Source: Lichenibacterium ramalinae
Lineage (GTDB): Bacteria > Pseudomonadota > Alphaproteobacteria > Rhizobiales > Beijerinckiaceae
DNA length: 64,000 nt
NCBI RefSeq assembly: GCF_004137085.1
Contig: NZ_QYBC01000005.1
Span: 48,196-112,195 of the forward strand
Reading direction: 5' to 3'
In this document: piece by piece, positions 46,062-55,540 of the stretch
Position numbering within the stretch: the stretch's first letter is position 1
How the letters are laid out: every line of letters starts with the position of its first letter
The notes under the pieces: model-generated
The model's input: the letters and a program-made list of their open reading frames with translations, nothing else
Told to the model about the DNA's origin: nothing
The model's database searches: none
Position numbers and translations under genes: made by a program

Positions 46062-48617
46062 ATGTCGACGCCGGCTGCCGGGCGCACGCTGTTCCTGTTC
46101 GAGAAACCCTCGGCGATGCGACAGCTGCAGCGCTTCTTCACCTCGCCCGACACGGTCTGCGTGGCGGCCGAGGGGCATCTGCTCGGCGCCGAGGAGCCCG
46201 GCGACATCCGGCCGGATTGGAAGCCGTGGCGGTTCGAGGCGCTGCCCATCGTGCTCGACGCCATCCCGGTGCGGGCCGGCCGCAACCGCTCGGGCCAGTC
46301 GCACAGGCCGAAGCTCGACGCCATCCGGGCGGCGCTGCGCGGCGTCGCCCGCGTCATTATCGCGACCGACCCGGGGCGCGAGGGGTCGATGATCGCCTGG
46401 GAGATCCTGGAGCACCTCGGATGGCGGGGCCGCATCGACCGGCTGAAGCTCGGCGCCCTCGACGACCGGTCGATCCGGCGCGCCTTCGCCGCCATGGCGC
46501 GGGAGCCGGATTCGGGCGAGCGCGACTATGCCGCCTACCTCGAGGCGCTCTGCCGCCAATACGAGGACTACCACCTCGGCCTCAACGGCACGCGCGCCAT
46601 CTCGCTGCGCCTGCGCCCGCCCGCCTTCCGCGAGCCCTGGCGCTTCGGCGGCGTGCAGACGCCGACGCTCGCCATCCTGGCCGACCTCGAAGGGCGCATC
46701 CGGGCCTTCGTGCCGCGGGACTTCTTCAAGGTCGCGCTGCCCGTCGTCACCCGCGGCGGGGCCGAGCTGACGCTCTGGCACGCCCCGAAGGAGCGCATCT
46801 TCGATCCCGACGTCGCCGAAACCGTCCGAGCCGCGGCGGCCGGCTGGTCGGGCCGGCTCGCCGTGGAGCAGAAGGACGTGCGGCGCCCGCCGCCCCGGCT
46901 CTTCTCGAAGGACACGCTGGCACGGCGCTGCGCCAAGCGCTTCGGCTGGGACCCGCAGCACACAGCCAAGCTGGCCCAGGACCTCTACGACCGGGGCTAC
47001 CTGACCTATCCGCGCACCGAATCCGAATACCTGCCCGAGAGCCAGGCGGCCGACGCCGCCGCCGTGGTGGCGGCCGTCGTCACGGTCCTGGCCGATTGCG
47101 TGGCCCTCGTGCCGGCCGCCGACGCGCTGGTGGTCCGCCGCGGCGCCCGGGGGCATTACGTCAAGGACCCCGGCGAGCACCACGCCATCGTGCCGCTGCG
47201 CAAGGTGCCGGCCGGTGCCGGCCTCGCGCCGGACCTGTTCCGCCTGTGGGACCTCGTCGCCCGGGCCTTCCTGGCCGCCCACATGCCGGACGGGATCGAC
47301 GCGCGCACGAGCGTGTCGGCCGAGGTCGCGACGCCGCTCGGGCCCCGGCGCTTCACCGTCGGTGGCAGCGTCGTGCGGGAGCCCGGCTGGCGCGCGGTCT
47401 ACGGGACGGAGGCGGAGGCCGACGCCGAGGTCGTGCCCGGCCGGGCGAAGCGCGACGACGACGTGACGGTGGCGCGCCTGCCGGCCGTCCGCCACGGCGA
47501 GGAGGCCCGGGCCAGGGGTGCCGAGGTGGCCACGGCCGTCACCGAGCCGCCCCGCCGCATCACGCGGGGCGAGTTGCCGGTGGTGATGGGGCGTTTGATC
47601 GACCAGGTGGAGGACCCGGAGGTCAAGCGCGCCCTCGAGAACCCCGTCAACCCGAACGAGCCGAAGGGCCTCGGCACGGCCGCCACCCGCGACACAATGC
47701 TGCCGAAGCTGCTGAAGAGCCACTACATCGCGCTCCAACCCGGCAAGGACCCCGCCATCGCCGTGACGGAGGTCGGGCTGGCCTTCCTGGCCGCGGTGCG
47801 GCGGGTGTTCCCGGCCTATGGCGACCCCGTCGGCCGCGCCGTCTTCGAGGCGGAACTCGGCGAGATCGGGCGTGCCGCGACGCGGGACGAGGCGTTGCGG
47901 CGCGCCGAAGCCTTCCGCCAGCGCACGCGCCGCCGCGTCGAGGACCTCATCGCCGCCATCTCGGGCGCGACGGTGCTGGACGTCGCGCCGGCGCCGCGGC
48001 CGGCGGCGGGGCCCGGCGGCACGGGCAGGGGCGGCACGGGCAGGGGCGGCAAGGGCAGGGGCAAAGGTGGGAGCCGGGGCGGAGAGGATGCCGGCGAGGG
48101 CCGGGTGGAGGATGGCGGCGAGGGCCGTGTTGATGACGGCGGCGAGGGCCGCCGGCGGCGGGCCCCCACCGCCGCCATGCTGGCCTATGCGACCGCGCTC
48201 GCCGAACGCAAGGGGCTGAAGCTGCCGCGCGGCCTCAAGGCCGACGGCGCGCTGTGCCGCGCTTTCCTTTCCGAACATGCCGGGCCCCGGGGGCCGGCAT
48301 CGGCGAAATCGGCCGAAGGGGGCGGCCCGCGCGCCCCGAGCGCCGCGATGCTGCGCTACGCCGACAGCTTGGTGCGGCAGCTCGGCGTGGCGTGCCCGCC
48401 GGAGGTCGCCGAGGATTTCGCGGCCTGCCGCCGCTTCCTTGATGCCCACGCGGTTCGCGCCCCGACGGCCAGCACCGCGCAGGCGCTCCCGCAGGGCGCC
48501 GAGGGACCGGCGGGCGGGCCGGCGGCGAAGCCGAAACGCCGCGCGGCCCCGGCCCGGCGCCCCGGCGCGGCGGCGGCGCGGGGCCGCGGAGCCGGCTCGT
48601 CCGCGCCTCCCGCCTGA
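46062..48617 (+). CDS. DNA topoisomerase III-like (type IA) with repeat tail
   Basis: 851-aa type IA topoisomerase that decatenates DNA through a single-strand break. The TOPRIM part contains LFLFEKPSAMRQLQRFF and ATDPGREGSMIAWEILEHLG. The catalytic tyrosine is Y316 in YLTYPRTESEYLPE. Later motifs are HHAIVPLRKVP and GLGTAATRDTMLPKL. The C-terminal ~200 residues are unusual: a Gly/Arg-rich linker (GRGGTGRGGKGRGKGG), repeated GEGRV(E/D)DG units, then two copies of a ~40-residue helical module (APTAAMLAYATALAERKGLK; APSAAMLRYADSLVRQLGVA) and a basic end. These modules replace the zinc ribbons of classical TopA. It could be chromosomal TopB or of mobile-element origin, since it lies next to a lower-GC insert. 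Confidence 0.9.
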   Translation: MSTPAAGRTLFLFEKPSAMRQLQRFFTSPDTVCVAAEGHLLGAEEPGDIRPDWKPWRFEALPIVLDAIPVRAGRNRSGQSHRPKLDAIRAALRGVARVIIATDPGREGSMIAWEILEHLGWRGRIDRLKLGALDDRSIRRAFAAMAREPDSGERDYAAYLEALCRQYEDYHLGLNGTRAISLRLRPPAFREPWRFGGVQTPTLAILADLEGRIRAFVPRDFFKVALPVVTRGGAELTLWHAPKERIFDPDVAETVRAAAAGWSGRLAVEQKDVRRPPPRLFSKDTLARRCAKRFGWDPQHTAKLAQDLYDRGYLTYPRTESEYLPESQAADAAAVVAAVVTVLADCVALVPAADALVVRRGARGHYVKDPGEHHAIVPLRKVPAGAGLAPDLFRLWDLVARAFLAAHMPDGIDARTSVSAEVATPLGPRRFTVGGSVVREPGWRAVYGTEAEADAEVVPGRAKRDDDVTVARLPAVRHGEEARARGAEVATAVTEPPRRITRGELPVVMGRLIDQVEDPEVKRALENPVNPNEPKGLGTAATRDTMLPKLLKSHYIALQPGKDPAIAVTEVGLAFLAAVRRVFPAYGDPVGRAVFEAELGEIGRAATRDEALRRAEAFRQRTRRRVEDLIAAISGATVLDVAPAPRPAAGPGGTGRGGTGRGGKGRGKGGSRGGEDAGEGRVEDGGEGRVDDGGEGRRRRAPTAAMLAYATALAERKGLKLPRGLKADGALCRAFLSEHAGPRGPASAKSAEGGGPRAPSAAMLRYADSLVRQLGVACPPEVAEDFAACRRFLDAHAVRAPTASTAQALPQGAEGPAGGPAAKPKRRAAPARRPGAAAARGRGAGSSAPPA

Positions 48618-48729
48618 CGGCCGCCACGCCCCCTTCGCGCGATCCGGCCGTTCCAACCGGGCCGATCCTGATCTAGGGTCCGGCGATGCGGCCCGCCGAC
48701 CCACGCGGCCTGCCTCGGGGAGAGATGAC

Positions 48730-49386
48730 GTGCTGAGCATCGGAAGCGTCGCGCCGGATTTCACGGCCGAGACCACGGAAGGCCCGATCCGGTTCCACGA
48801 CTGGCTCGGGGACGCCTGGGCCGTGCTGTTCTCGCACCCCAAGAGCTTCACGCCCGTGTGCACGACGGAGCTCGGCGCCGTGGCCCGCCTGCTGCCGGAG
48901 TTCCACCGGCGCGGCACCAAGGTGATCGGCCTGTCGGTGGACCCGGTGGAGTCGCATGTGGGCTGGTCGGCCGACATCGAGCGCACCCAGGGCCACGCCG
49001 TCACCTATCCGATGATCGGCGATGTCGACCTCGCGGTGTCCAAGCTCTACGGCATGCTGCCCGCCGAGACGCCCGGCACGGCCGAGGGGCGGACGGCGGC
49101 CGCCAACGCCACCGTCCGCACCGTCTTCGTCATCGGCCCCGACAAGCAGATCAAGCTGGCGCTGGCCTATCCCATGACGACGGGCCGCAACTTCGACGAG
49201 ATCCTGCGGGCGCTCGACTCGCTCCAACTGACGGCCCGCCACAAGGTCGCCACCCCGGCCGACTGGAAGCCGGGCGAGGACGTCATCATCGCGGGCTCGG
49301 TCAGCGACGAACAGGCCCGCCAGGCCTATCCGGACGGCTGGAAGGCCCCCGCCCCCTATCTCAGGATCGTGCCGCAGCCGCGCTGA
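48730..49386 (+). CDS. Peroxiredoxin, 1-Cys (Prx6-like) type
   Basis: 218-aa thiol peroxidase. The peroxidatic cysteine is C44 in SFTPVCTTELGAVARLLPEF. The C-terminal domain (ALDSLQLTARHKVATPADWK, PGEDVIIAGSV) is the extended form seen in Prx6/AhpC2-like enzymes. No second resolving Cys is visible, consistent with a 1-Cys mechanism. The start is GTG 48730 after GGGGAGAG; no ATG in frame is nearby. It is transcribed alone between topB and a convergent SDR gene. Confidence 0.93.
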   Translation: MLSIGSVAPDFTAETTEGPIRFHDWLGDAWAVLFSHPKSFTPVCTTELGAVARLLPEFHRRGTKVIGLSVDPVESHVGWSADIERTQGHAVTYPMIGDVDLAVSKLYGMLPAETPGTAEGRTAAANATVRTVFVIGPDKQIKLALAYPMTTGRNFDEILRALDSLQLTARHKVATPADWKPGEDVIIAGSVSDEQARQAYPDGWKAPAPYLRIVPQPR

Positions 49387-49395
49387 GGCGGCCCG

Positions 49396-50295
49396 TCAGC
49401 GCGGGACCGCGCCGTAGTCCATGCGGGCGAGGTCGTCGAGGAGGCCCGGGCCGGTCGGCTGCCAGCCGAGCCGCGCCTGCGTCCAGGCGCCCGACGCCAG
49501 CAGGTCCATCCCGGCGAACATCGCCATCCAGCCGAAATGGTCCGCCGCCGCCGCGACCGGCAGGGACACGACCGGGATCGACAGGCCCCGGCCGACGGCC
49601 TCGGCGATGGCGCGGACCGGCACGCCCGCCTCGGCGACCGCGTTGTAGCGCGCCCCCGGCTCGCGCGCTTCCAGCGCCAGCCGGTACAGGCGGGCCACGT
49701 CCGACACATGCGCGGCGGGCCAGCGGTTGTCGCCATCGCCCACATAGGCCGACACGCCCTTGTCGCGCGCCACCGCCACCAGCGGGGTGATGAGGCCCTG
49801 CTTCACCGTGTCGTGCACCTGGGGCAGGCGCATGACCGAAACGTTGACGCCGGCCTCCAGCAGCGCCGCGCCTGCCAGTTCCGAGGCGATGCGGGGGTTG
49901 GCATGGGCGGTGTTGAACACGTCCTCGGTGGCGGGCCGCCCCGGCCCGGCCTCGCCCATGCCGGTGCCGGAGGTGATGAGCAGGGGGCGGTCGGAGCCCT
50001 CGAGCACCGCGCCGAGCGCCGCGATGACGCGCCCGTCCTTGGCGCAGTTCGCGACGAAATGCGCGAAGTCGTGGTCGAAGGCGGTGTGGATCACGCCCTC
50101 GGCCCCTTCGGCCCCGCGCCGCAGGCTGTCGAGGTCCTCGATGTCGCCCCGATGCACCTCGGCGCCGGCCGCGGCGAGGGCGCGGGCGCCCGCCTCCGAG
50201 CGCGCCAGCCCGAGCACGCTGTGGCCCGCCGCGAGGAGGTCCGGCACGAGCGCCGAACCGATGAAGCCGGTGGCGCCCGTCAAGAAGATCCGCAT
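49396..50295 (-). CDS. NAD-dependent epimerase/dehydratase family protein (extended SDR)
   Basis: 299-aa Rossmann-fold protein. The nucleotide loop GATGFIGSALVPDLLAAGHS at 7-26 is well formed, and GVIHTAFDHDFAHFVANCAK resembles the atypical SDRs related to NmrA and TMR-type epimerases. The active-site pattern is not the classical YxxxK, so catalytic identity is uncertain. It is divergent from a MmyB-like regulator across 92 bases, an arrangement frequent for this SDR class, and is probably repressed by it. ATG 50295 has AGGAGACA upstream. Confidence 0.85.
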   Translation of the reverse strand: MRIFLTGATGFIGSALVPDLLAAGHSVLGLARSEAGARALAAAGAEVHRGDIEDLDSLRRGAEGAEGVIHTAFDHDFAHFVANCAKDGRVIAALGAVLEGSDRPLLITSGTGMGEAGPGRPATEDVFNTAHANPRIASELAGAALLEAGVNVSVMRLPQVHDTVKQGLITPLVAVARDKGVSAYVGDGDNRWPAAHVSDVARLYRLALEAREPGARYNAVAEAGVPVRAIAEAVGRGLSIPVVSLPVAAAADHFGWMAMFAGMDLLASGAWTQARLGWQPTGPGLLDDLARMDYGAVPR

Positions 50296-50387
50296 GCCCT
50301 GTCTCCTGTCTTGTTGGGAGACCCATCCTGATCTAGCCTCCGATACCGTTAAAGCCGTGACATCATCATGGTATAGGGACTGACAGG

Positions 50388-51239
50388 ATGGCGATGCGGG
50401 GTGAAGCCGACAATCTCCTCGGCGCCTATCTCAAGGACAGGCGCGGCCGGCTCGACCCGGCCGCCTTCGGCTTCTCGGGGCGTCGGCGCACGCCGGGCCT
50501 GCGCCGGGAAGAGGTCGCCCAGCGCGCCAACATCAGCCCCACCTGGTACACCTGGCTCGAACAGGGGCGCGGCGGCGCGCCCTCGGCGGACGTGCTGAAC
50601 CGCATCGCCGGCGGGCTGATGCTGACCGAGCCCGAGCGCGAGCACCTGTTCATCCTGGGGCTCGGCCGGCCGCCCGCGGTGCGCTACCAGCCCGTCGCCG
50701 ACGTGACGCCGCGCCTGCAGCGGGTGCTGGACACGTTCGGCTCCAGCCCCGCCCTGATCAAGACCGCCACCTGGGACGTCGTCGCCTGGAACCGCGCGGC
50801 GGCGCTGGTGATGACCGACTACGGCGCCCTGCCGCCGCGGGAGCGCAACATCCTGCGCCTCGTCTTCGGGAGGCCCCGGGTCCGCGCCGCCCAGGAGGAT
50901 TGGGACAGCGTGGCCCGCTTCGTGGTCGGCGCCTTCCGGGCGGATGCGGCGCGCGCCGGCGCCGTCTCGGAGGTCGGCCAACTCGTCGACGAACTCTGCG
51001 CCCTGAGCCCCGAGTTCGCGGCCCTGTGGCGGGCCAACGACGTTCATTCCCACGGGGGCGGCATCAAGCGGCTGCGCCACCCGGTCCTCGGCCGCATCGC
51101 CATGGAATATCCCGCCTTCTCCGTCGACGGGCGGCCCGACCTCGGCATGATCGTCTACAATCCGGTGGAGCCCTCCGTCGCCGACCGCATCCGCGCGCTG
51201 CTCGACGCCGCGCCACCGGTCGAGCCCCCCGCGGCCTGA
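50388..51239 (+). CDS. HTH regulator with MmyB-like ligand domain
   Basis: 283-aa regulator. An XRE-type HTH occupies about 10-75 (RRRTPGLRREEVAQRANISP, TWYTWLEQGRGGAPSADVLN). The C-terminal part has the MmyB-like domain (LFILGLGRPPAVRYQPVADV, SPALIKTATWDVVAWNRAAA), a PAS-related sensor fold that in some members binds fatty acids. It is divergent from the SDR gene and probably controls it. The shared gap contains ATACC...GGTAT inverted bases that might be its operator. ATG 50388 follows GGGACTGACAGG. Confidence 0.92.
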   Translation: MAMRGEADNLLGAYLKDRRGRLDPAAFGFSGRRRTPGLRREEVAQRANISPTWYTWLEQGRGGAPSADVLNRIAGGLMLTEPEREHLFILGLGRPPAVRYQPVADVTPRLQRVLDTFGSSPALIKTATWDVVAWNRAAALVMTDYGALPPRERNILRLVFGRPRVRAAQEDWDSVARFVVGAFRADAARAGAVSEVGQLVDELCALSPEFAALWRANDVHSHGGGIKRLRHPVLGRIAMEYPAFSVDGRPDLGMIVYNPVEPSVADRIRALLDAAPPVEPPAA

Positions 51240-51271
51240 GACCGGATGGGCCCGGGGATCGAGGGAATGCC

Positions 51272-51421
51272 GTGGACGACGGCACGACGACGGCGCCAGG
51301 GCGGCGCATCCGCCTCGGCATGGTGGGCGGGGGCGGGGACCCTTCCGTCGCCGACGGCGTCGCCTTCATCGAGGCCGCGGTCCGCTCCGCGGCGGAGGGG
51401 AGCGCCTGGACGCGGCTCTGA
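51272..51421 (+). pseudogene. Remnant of a Gfo/Idh/MocA oxidoreductase (internal deletion)
   Basis: A 49-codon ORF joins the two ends of a Gfo/Idh/MocA family gene. Residues ~10-20 (RRIRLGMVGGG) match the family's N-terminal Rossmann start. The remainder (DPSVADGVAFIEAAVRSAAE then GSAWTRL) matches the family's usual C-terminus (SFADG...FIEA.V.S...G.AWT.L). About 300-350 codons between them are missing with the frame kept, so nothing functional can remain. It follows the MmyB-like regulator by 32 bases. The original gene was probably co-regulated with the SDR. Confidence 0.6.
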
Positions 51422-51427
51422 CGCGCC

Positions 51428-52291
51428 TCACGCGGGCCGGGCCAGGAGCTTCAGGTCCGGGCCGAGGTGCCACAGCAGGGCGGCGACCACCAGGGCGCCG
51501 CCGACCAGCGTCGGCCCGCCGGGGCGTTCCCCGAAGGCGAGCCAGACCAGGGCGGGGCCGGACGCGACGTCGAGCATGCTGATCAGCCCCACCTCGGCGG
51601 GCGGGATGCGCCGCGCACCCGCCATGTAGAGCGCCATGGCCAAGCCGATGGTGAGGAAGCCGAAGGGCACGAGAAGCGCGAGCTGGGCCCCGGTCACGCC
51701 CGGATCGCGCGCCATGGCGAAGCCGACGACGCCGCTGAGCGCCGTGCCGAGCGTGTAGACGGCGTTGCTGGTTCGGGCGTTGCGGCGGGCGTTCACCAGG
51801 ATCACCGCCATGCCGGCGTTCATGGCCAGCGCCAGCGCCATGCCGGCGAGGCGCGTGCCGTCCCCGAGCCCCCCCGCCACCATGGTGCCGACGCCGCAGA
51901 GGGCCGCGAGGCTCGCCACCACGAGGCGGCGCTCGGGCACGTCGCCGGTCCAGGCCCAGGAGACGGCGGCGGTGACGAAGGGCAGCGTCGCGTAGACGAC
52001 CGTCACGTCCGCCACTGTGGTCAACTTCAGGGCGAAGATGTAGCAGGCGCCGCACAGCGCCGTCGGCAGCGCCAGCGCCAGCCCGCCCCAGCCGATGGCG
52101 AGCGCGCGCCCGAGCCCGCGCGGATTCTCGGCCGCCATCCAGGCCATCATGAAGCCCGTGCCGAAGACGGCCCGCCAGGCCAGGATGGTCCAGGCCTCGA
52201 GCGGCAGCGCATGGGTGAACAACCCCGCCGTGCTGTAGATGAACCCCGCCGCCAGCACCATCACGATGCCGGCCGCCCGCTGGTCTTTCAT
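51428..52291 (-). CDS. EamA-family (DMT) transporter
   Basis: 287-aa inner-membrane protein with ten predicted helices arranged as two EamA repeats (about 8-140 and 150-280). Examples are IVMVLAAGFIYSTAGLFTHA, the VVYATLPFVTAAVSWAWTGD segment of repeat 1 and GLISMLDVASGPALVWLAFG of repeat 2. Family members export amino acids, nucleosides or other metabolites; the substrate here is unknown. ATG 52291 is the family-like start; upstream frame sequence is not hydrophobic. Its stop is six bases from the end of the Gfo/Idh remnant, on the opposite strand. Confidence 0.9.
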   Translation of the reverse strand: MKDQRAAGIVMVLAAGFIYSTAGLFTHALPLEAWTILAWRAVFGTGFMMAWMAAENPRGLGRALAIGWGGLALALPTALCGACYIFALKLTTVADVTVVYATLPFVTAAVSWAWTGDVPERRLVVASLAALCGVGTMVAGGLGDGTRLAGMALALAMNAGMAVILVNARRNARTSNAVYTLGTALSGVVGFAMARDPGVTGAQLALLVPFGFLTIGLAMALYMAGARRIPPAEVGLISMLDVASGPALVWLAFGERPGGPTLVGGALVVAALLWHLGPDLKLLARPA

Positions 52292-52436
52292 GGGATTCGC
52301 CCTGTCCTGTGCGGATGTCGGGACCGTCGCCTCCAATGTCGCGCGTTTCCCGGCTATCGGGCAACGCCGATCGCTGCCGCACCGCAGCGGTGCGGCCTGC
52401 GGGCAGGTGTGACGCCGGCACCCGCGCCGGCCCGGC

Positions 52437-54446
52437 TCACACGTCGCGGCGCGGCACGCGCTCGCGCCATGTCCGGGTGCGGACGAGCGTGTCGTTCTCG
52501 AAGGCGCGCAGCTCGCCCGTGATGGTGAAGCACGCGGCATCGCAGGCCATCGCCGTCTCGGTCTCGATGCGGATGCGCCAGCCCTCCCGGCCCATGGCGT
52601 AGCGCTGGACGATGCGGGTCTCGGCCGAAAGTGGGTCGCGGCCGAGCGTGAGAGTGCGGGTGAGGTCGTGCGACAGCTCGGTGCCGATGGCGTCCCACCG
52701 CATCACGCCCTCGCCGAACAGCCCGCCCTCGCCCTCCGTCACCACGGTGGCGGTGTCGGCGAGGAGGTCGAAGCTCACGCGTCGCGCGGCCCGGCCTTCG
52801 GCGAGCCGGGTCGCCGGCGTCGCCGGGCCCTGGCGGGGCGGCGCCAAGGCGACGGCGGGCCCATCCGCGCCGGGGGACCGAAGCGGCAGCGACAACAGGC
52901 TCGGCCCGGTCTCGACCGTCAGGGTCGCGGCGTCGCGCGCCGGCCACACGAGCGGCCAATAGGCGGTGGACAGCGCGAGCCGCAGCCGGTGGCCGGCCGG
53001 CACGCGGTGGCCGCACATCTTGAGCGTGAGCCTCACCCGCACGGCCTCGCCGGGCACGAGCGGGCGCGGCGCCTCCGAGCCGTCCCGGTGCGACAGGTTC
53101 AGCACCGCGTAGGAGACCCGGAGCGAGGACCCGTCCGGCGCGACGTCGCAGAGCCGCACGGCGAGCTGGGCCTGCGGGGTGTCGGACGACAGCCGCAGGT
53201 CGACGCTCGGGTTGCCGAGGATCTCGATGGGCGCGTCCAGGATGTCGGTGTCGAAGCAGAGCGACAGCCCGTCGTCGAGGCGCTGGTCGGTCGGCCGTTC
53301 GCCGGGAACGCCGGTGCCCATCCATTCGCCGCCGCCCGTCCCCGTCCAGGGCGGCGAGCGGAACGACAGCGCGCCGGGCTCCGACGCGCCCTCGGCGAGG
53401 CGCCCCGGCGCGAGGTGGAAGTCGCGGGGCCGGATCGCCGGGCTCGGCCATGCCGCCTCGCCGACGAAGCGGCCCGCCGACACCGCGCGCGTCGCCGAGG
53501 GCGCCTGCCAGTCCTCGACGAAGGCCCGCATGGCGGGCTCCTGCAGGACGCCGGTGTCCTGTCCCTTGAGCCACTGGTCCCACCAGCGGATGCATTCCCC
53601 CAGGAAGTCGACGGCCGGGCCGGGGCTTCCGTCCTGCGGGTAGATGTGGGCCCAGGGTCCGACGAGGCCGAGGCGCGGCACCCGGAGGTTGGCGACGAGG
53701 CGCGGCACCGCATCCGTGTAGGCGTCGCCGTAGCCGCCGACGGCCAGCACCGGGACCGCGATGGCGTCCCAGTCCTCGCAGACCGAGCCGTGGCGCCAAT
53801 AGCCGTCGCGCGTCGGGTGGGCGAGCCACAGGGCCGGCCAGAACGGCATGGCGTCGAGACGCTCCAGCCAGCGCTCGCGCCAGTCGGGGCGCAGGGCGGG
53901 GTCGGGCGGCCTGCCCTGGTAGGCCAGCATGATGGCGCCCCACCACAGGTTGTCGTTGAGCAGGCAGCCACCCTTGTAGTGGATGTCGTCGCCGAAGCGG
54001 TCGTCGGTGGAGCAGACCGTGACGATGGCCTTCAGCGCCGGCGGGCGCCGGGCCGCCACCTGCAGGGCGTTGAAGCCGCCCCAGCTCTTGCCCATCATGC
54101 CGACGCGTCCCGAGCACCAGGGCTGGGCGGCGATCCAGGCGATGACGGCGAGCGCGTCCTCCTGCTCCTGCGCGAGGTATTCGTCGTCGAGCAGCCCGTC
54201 GGACTCGCCCGAGCCGCGCATGTCGACGCGCAGCGCCGCGAAACCGGCGGCGGCGAAGGCGCCGTGCATGGGTTCGTCGCGCCCGCGCGTGCCGTCGCGC
54301 TTGCGGTAGGGGATGTATTCGAGCACGGCCGGCACCGGGCCGGCGACCCGGGGCCGCCACATCCGGGCGGCGAGCCGCGTGCCGTCGGCGAGCGGGATCC
54401 ACAGGTGCTCGGTCACGTCGACCTCGTGGCCTTCGGCTTGCTCCAC
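52437..54446 (-). CDS. CocE/NonD-type alpha/beta hydrolase (X-Pro peptidase S15 class)
   Basis: 669-aa hydrolase. The catalytic alpha/beta domain has the nucleophile Ser121 in [14 protein letters not shown], preceded by [20 protein letters not shown] and [14 protein letters not shown], and followed by GPWAHIYPQ with the His. The C-terminal jelly-roll ([35 protein letters not shown]) is the usual S15/CocE end. GTG 54446 has GGGGAGAAG upstream. Substrates of the class include Xaa-Pro peptides, cocaine-like esters and glutaryl-type amides; none can be picked. It is divergent from the carnitine genes. Confidence 0.9.
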   Translation of the reverse strand: MEQAEGHEVDVTEHLWIPLADGTRLAARMWRPRVAGPVPAVLEYIPYRKRDGTRGRDEPMHGAFAAAGFAALRVDMRGSGESDGLLDDEYLAQEQEDALAVIAWIAAQPWCSGRVGMMGKSWGGFNALQVAARRPPALKAIVTVCSTDDRFGDDIHYKGGCLLNDNLWWGAIMLAYQGRPPDPALRPDWRERWLERLDAMPFWPALWLAHPTRDGYWRHGSVCEDWDAIAVPVLAVGGYGDAYTDAVPRLVANLRVPRLGLVGPWAHIYPQDGSPGPAVDFLGECIRWWDQWLKGQDTGVLQEPAMRAFVEDWQAPSATRAVSAGRFVGEAAWPSPAIRPRDFHLAPGRLAEGASEPGALSFRSPPWTGTGGGEWMGTGVPGERPTDQRLDDGLSLCFDTDILDAPIEILGNPSVDLRLSSDTPQAQLAVRLCDVAPDGSSLRVSYAVLNLSHRDGSEAPRPLVPGEAVRVRLTLKMCGHRVPAGHRLRLALSTAYWPLVWPARDAATLTVETGPSLLSLPLRSPGADGPAVALAPPRQGPATPATRLAEGRAARRVSFDLLADTATVVTEGEGGLFGEGVMRWDAIGTELSHDLTRTLTLGRDPLSAETRIVQRYAMGREGWRIRIETETAMACDAACFTITGELRAFENDTLVRTRTWRERVPRRDV

Positions 54447-54646
54447 GTCGCTTCTCCCCCGCTGTCCCGCCGCCAGGATCGCGGCGTTCCGGGTGTGGTG
54501 GCAAGGGGGGGACGGCGTGCCGGGGCGAGGCGCGCGCGAAGATCGGCCGGGAACGTCGCAAACCGGCCAGCGAAGCGTCGCGGCCCGTCGAGCCGGCCTG
54601 CCGCTCCCGCGCGATCCTCGCAGCATCGGGACCCGGGAGCCGCCGC

Positions 54647-55540
54647 ATGAACCCCAATGTCTTCATCACCTGCGCGGTCACGGGGGCCGGCGACACGGCG
54701 GGGCGCAGCCCGCACGTGCCGGTGACGCCCAAGCAGATCGCCGAGGCAGCGGTCGAGGCCGCGAAGGCCGGTGCCGCCATCGCCCACATCCACGTCCGCG
54801 ACCCCGAGACCGGCCGGGCGTCGCGCGCGCTGCCCCTCTATCGCGAGGTGGTGCAGCGGGTGCGGGACTCCGGCACCGACATCATCCTCAACCTCACCGC
54901 CGGCATGGGCGGCGACATCGTCTTCGGCTCCGGCGAGCAGCCCCTGCCGCTCGACCCCGCCGGCACCGACATGGTGGGGCCGACCGAGCGCCTCGCCCAT
55001 GTGGCGGAACTCCTGCCCGAGATCTGCACGCTCGACTGCGGCACGATGAACTTCGCGCTCGGCGACTACGTCATGACCAACACGCCCGCGACGCTGCGCG
55101 CCATGGCGCGGCAGGTGCAGGCGCTCGGCGTCCGGCCGGAACTCGAAGTCTTCGACGCCGGCCACCTGGTCTTCGTGAACGATCTGGTGAAGGAGGGGCT
55201 GATCGACGGCCCGGCGATGATCCAGCTCTGCCTCGGCATCCCCTACGGCGCGCCCGACGACCCGCTGACGCTGATGGCGCTCACCCACCGCCTGCCGGCC
55301 GGCGCCGTGTTCAGCGCCTTTTCCATCGGCCGGCGCCAGCTGCCCTTCGTCGCCATGGCGGCGCTGGCCGGCGGCAACGTCCGGGTCGGGCTCGAGGACA
55401 ACCTGTGGCTCGACCGCGGCGTGCTCGCCAGCAACGGCGCGCTGGTCGAGCGCGCCGCCACGATCCTCACCGCCATGGGCGCCTCCGTCATGGGCCCGGC
55501 CGCGACGCGCGACCTCCTGAAGCTGCGGAGCCCGGCATGA
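54647..55540 (+). CDS. BKACE-family dehydrocarnitine cleavage enzyme (CdhC-like)
   Basis: 297-aa zinc enzyme of the BKACE (DUF849) family, which splits beta-keto acids with acetyl-CoA. The zinc His pair is in [15 protein letters not shown] (H47, H49). Other family motifs are [52 protein letters not shown] and [20 protein letters not shown]. Its partner gene is a carnitine dehydrogenase-thioesterase fusion. In the known carnitine pathway this enzyme converts 3-dehydrocarnitine plus acetyl-CoA to betainyl-CoA plus acetoacetate. The substrate is inferred from that partner. The stop overlaps the next ATG (ATGA). Confidence 0.88.
   Translation: MNPNVFITCAVTGAGDTAGRSPHVPVTPKQIAEAAVEAAKAGAAIAHIHVRDPETGRASRALPLYREVVQRVRDSGTDIILNLTAGMGGDIVFGSGEQPLPLDPAGTDMVGPTERLAHVAELLPEICTLDCGTMNFALGDYVMTNTPATLRAMARQVQALGVRPELEVFDAGHLVFVNDLVKEGLIDGPAMIQLCLGIPYGAPDDPLTLMALTHRLPAGAVFSAFSIGRRQLPFVAMAALAGGNVRVGLEDNLWLDRGVLASNGALVERAATILTAMGASVMGPAATRDLLKLRSPA

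Noticed and set aside
45579-49004. 1141-aa minus-strand ORF opposite topB and the peroxiredoxin gene
   Set aside because: Low-complexity Arg/Gly/Ala sequence with no domain. Both plus-strand genes have intact catalytic motifs.
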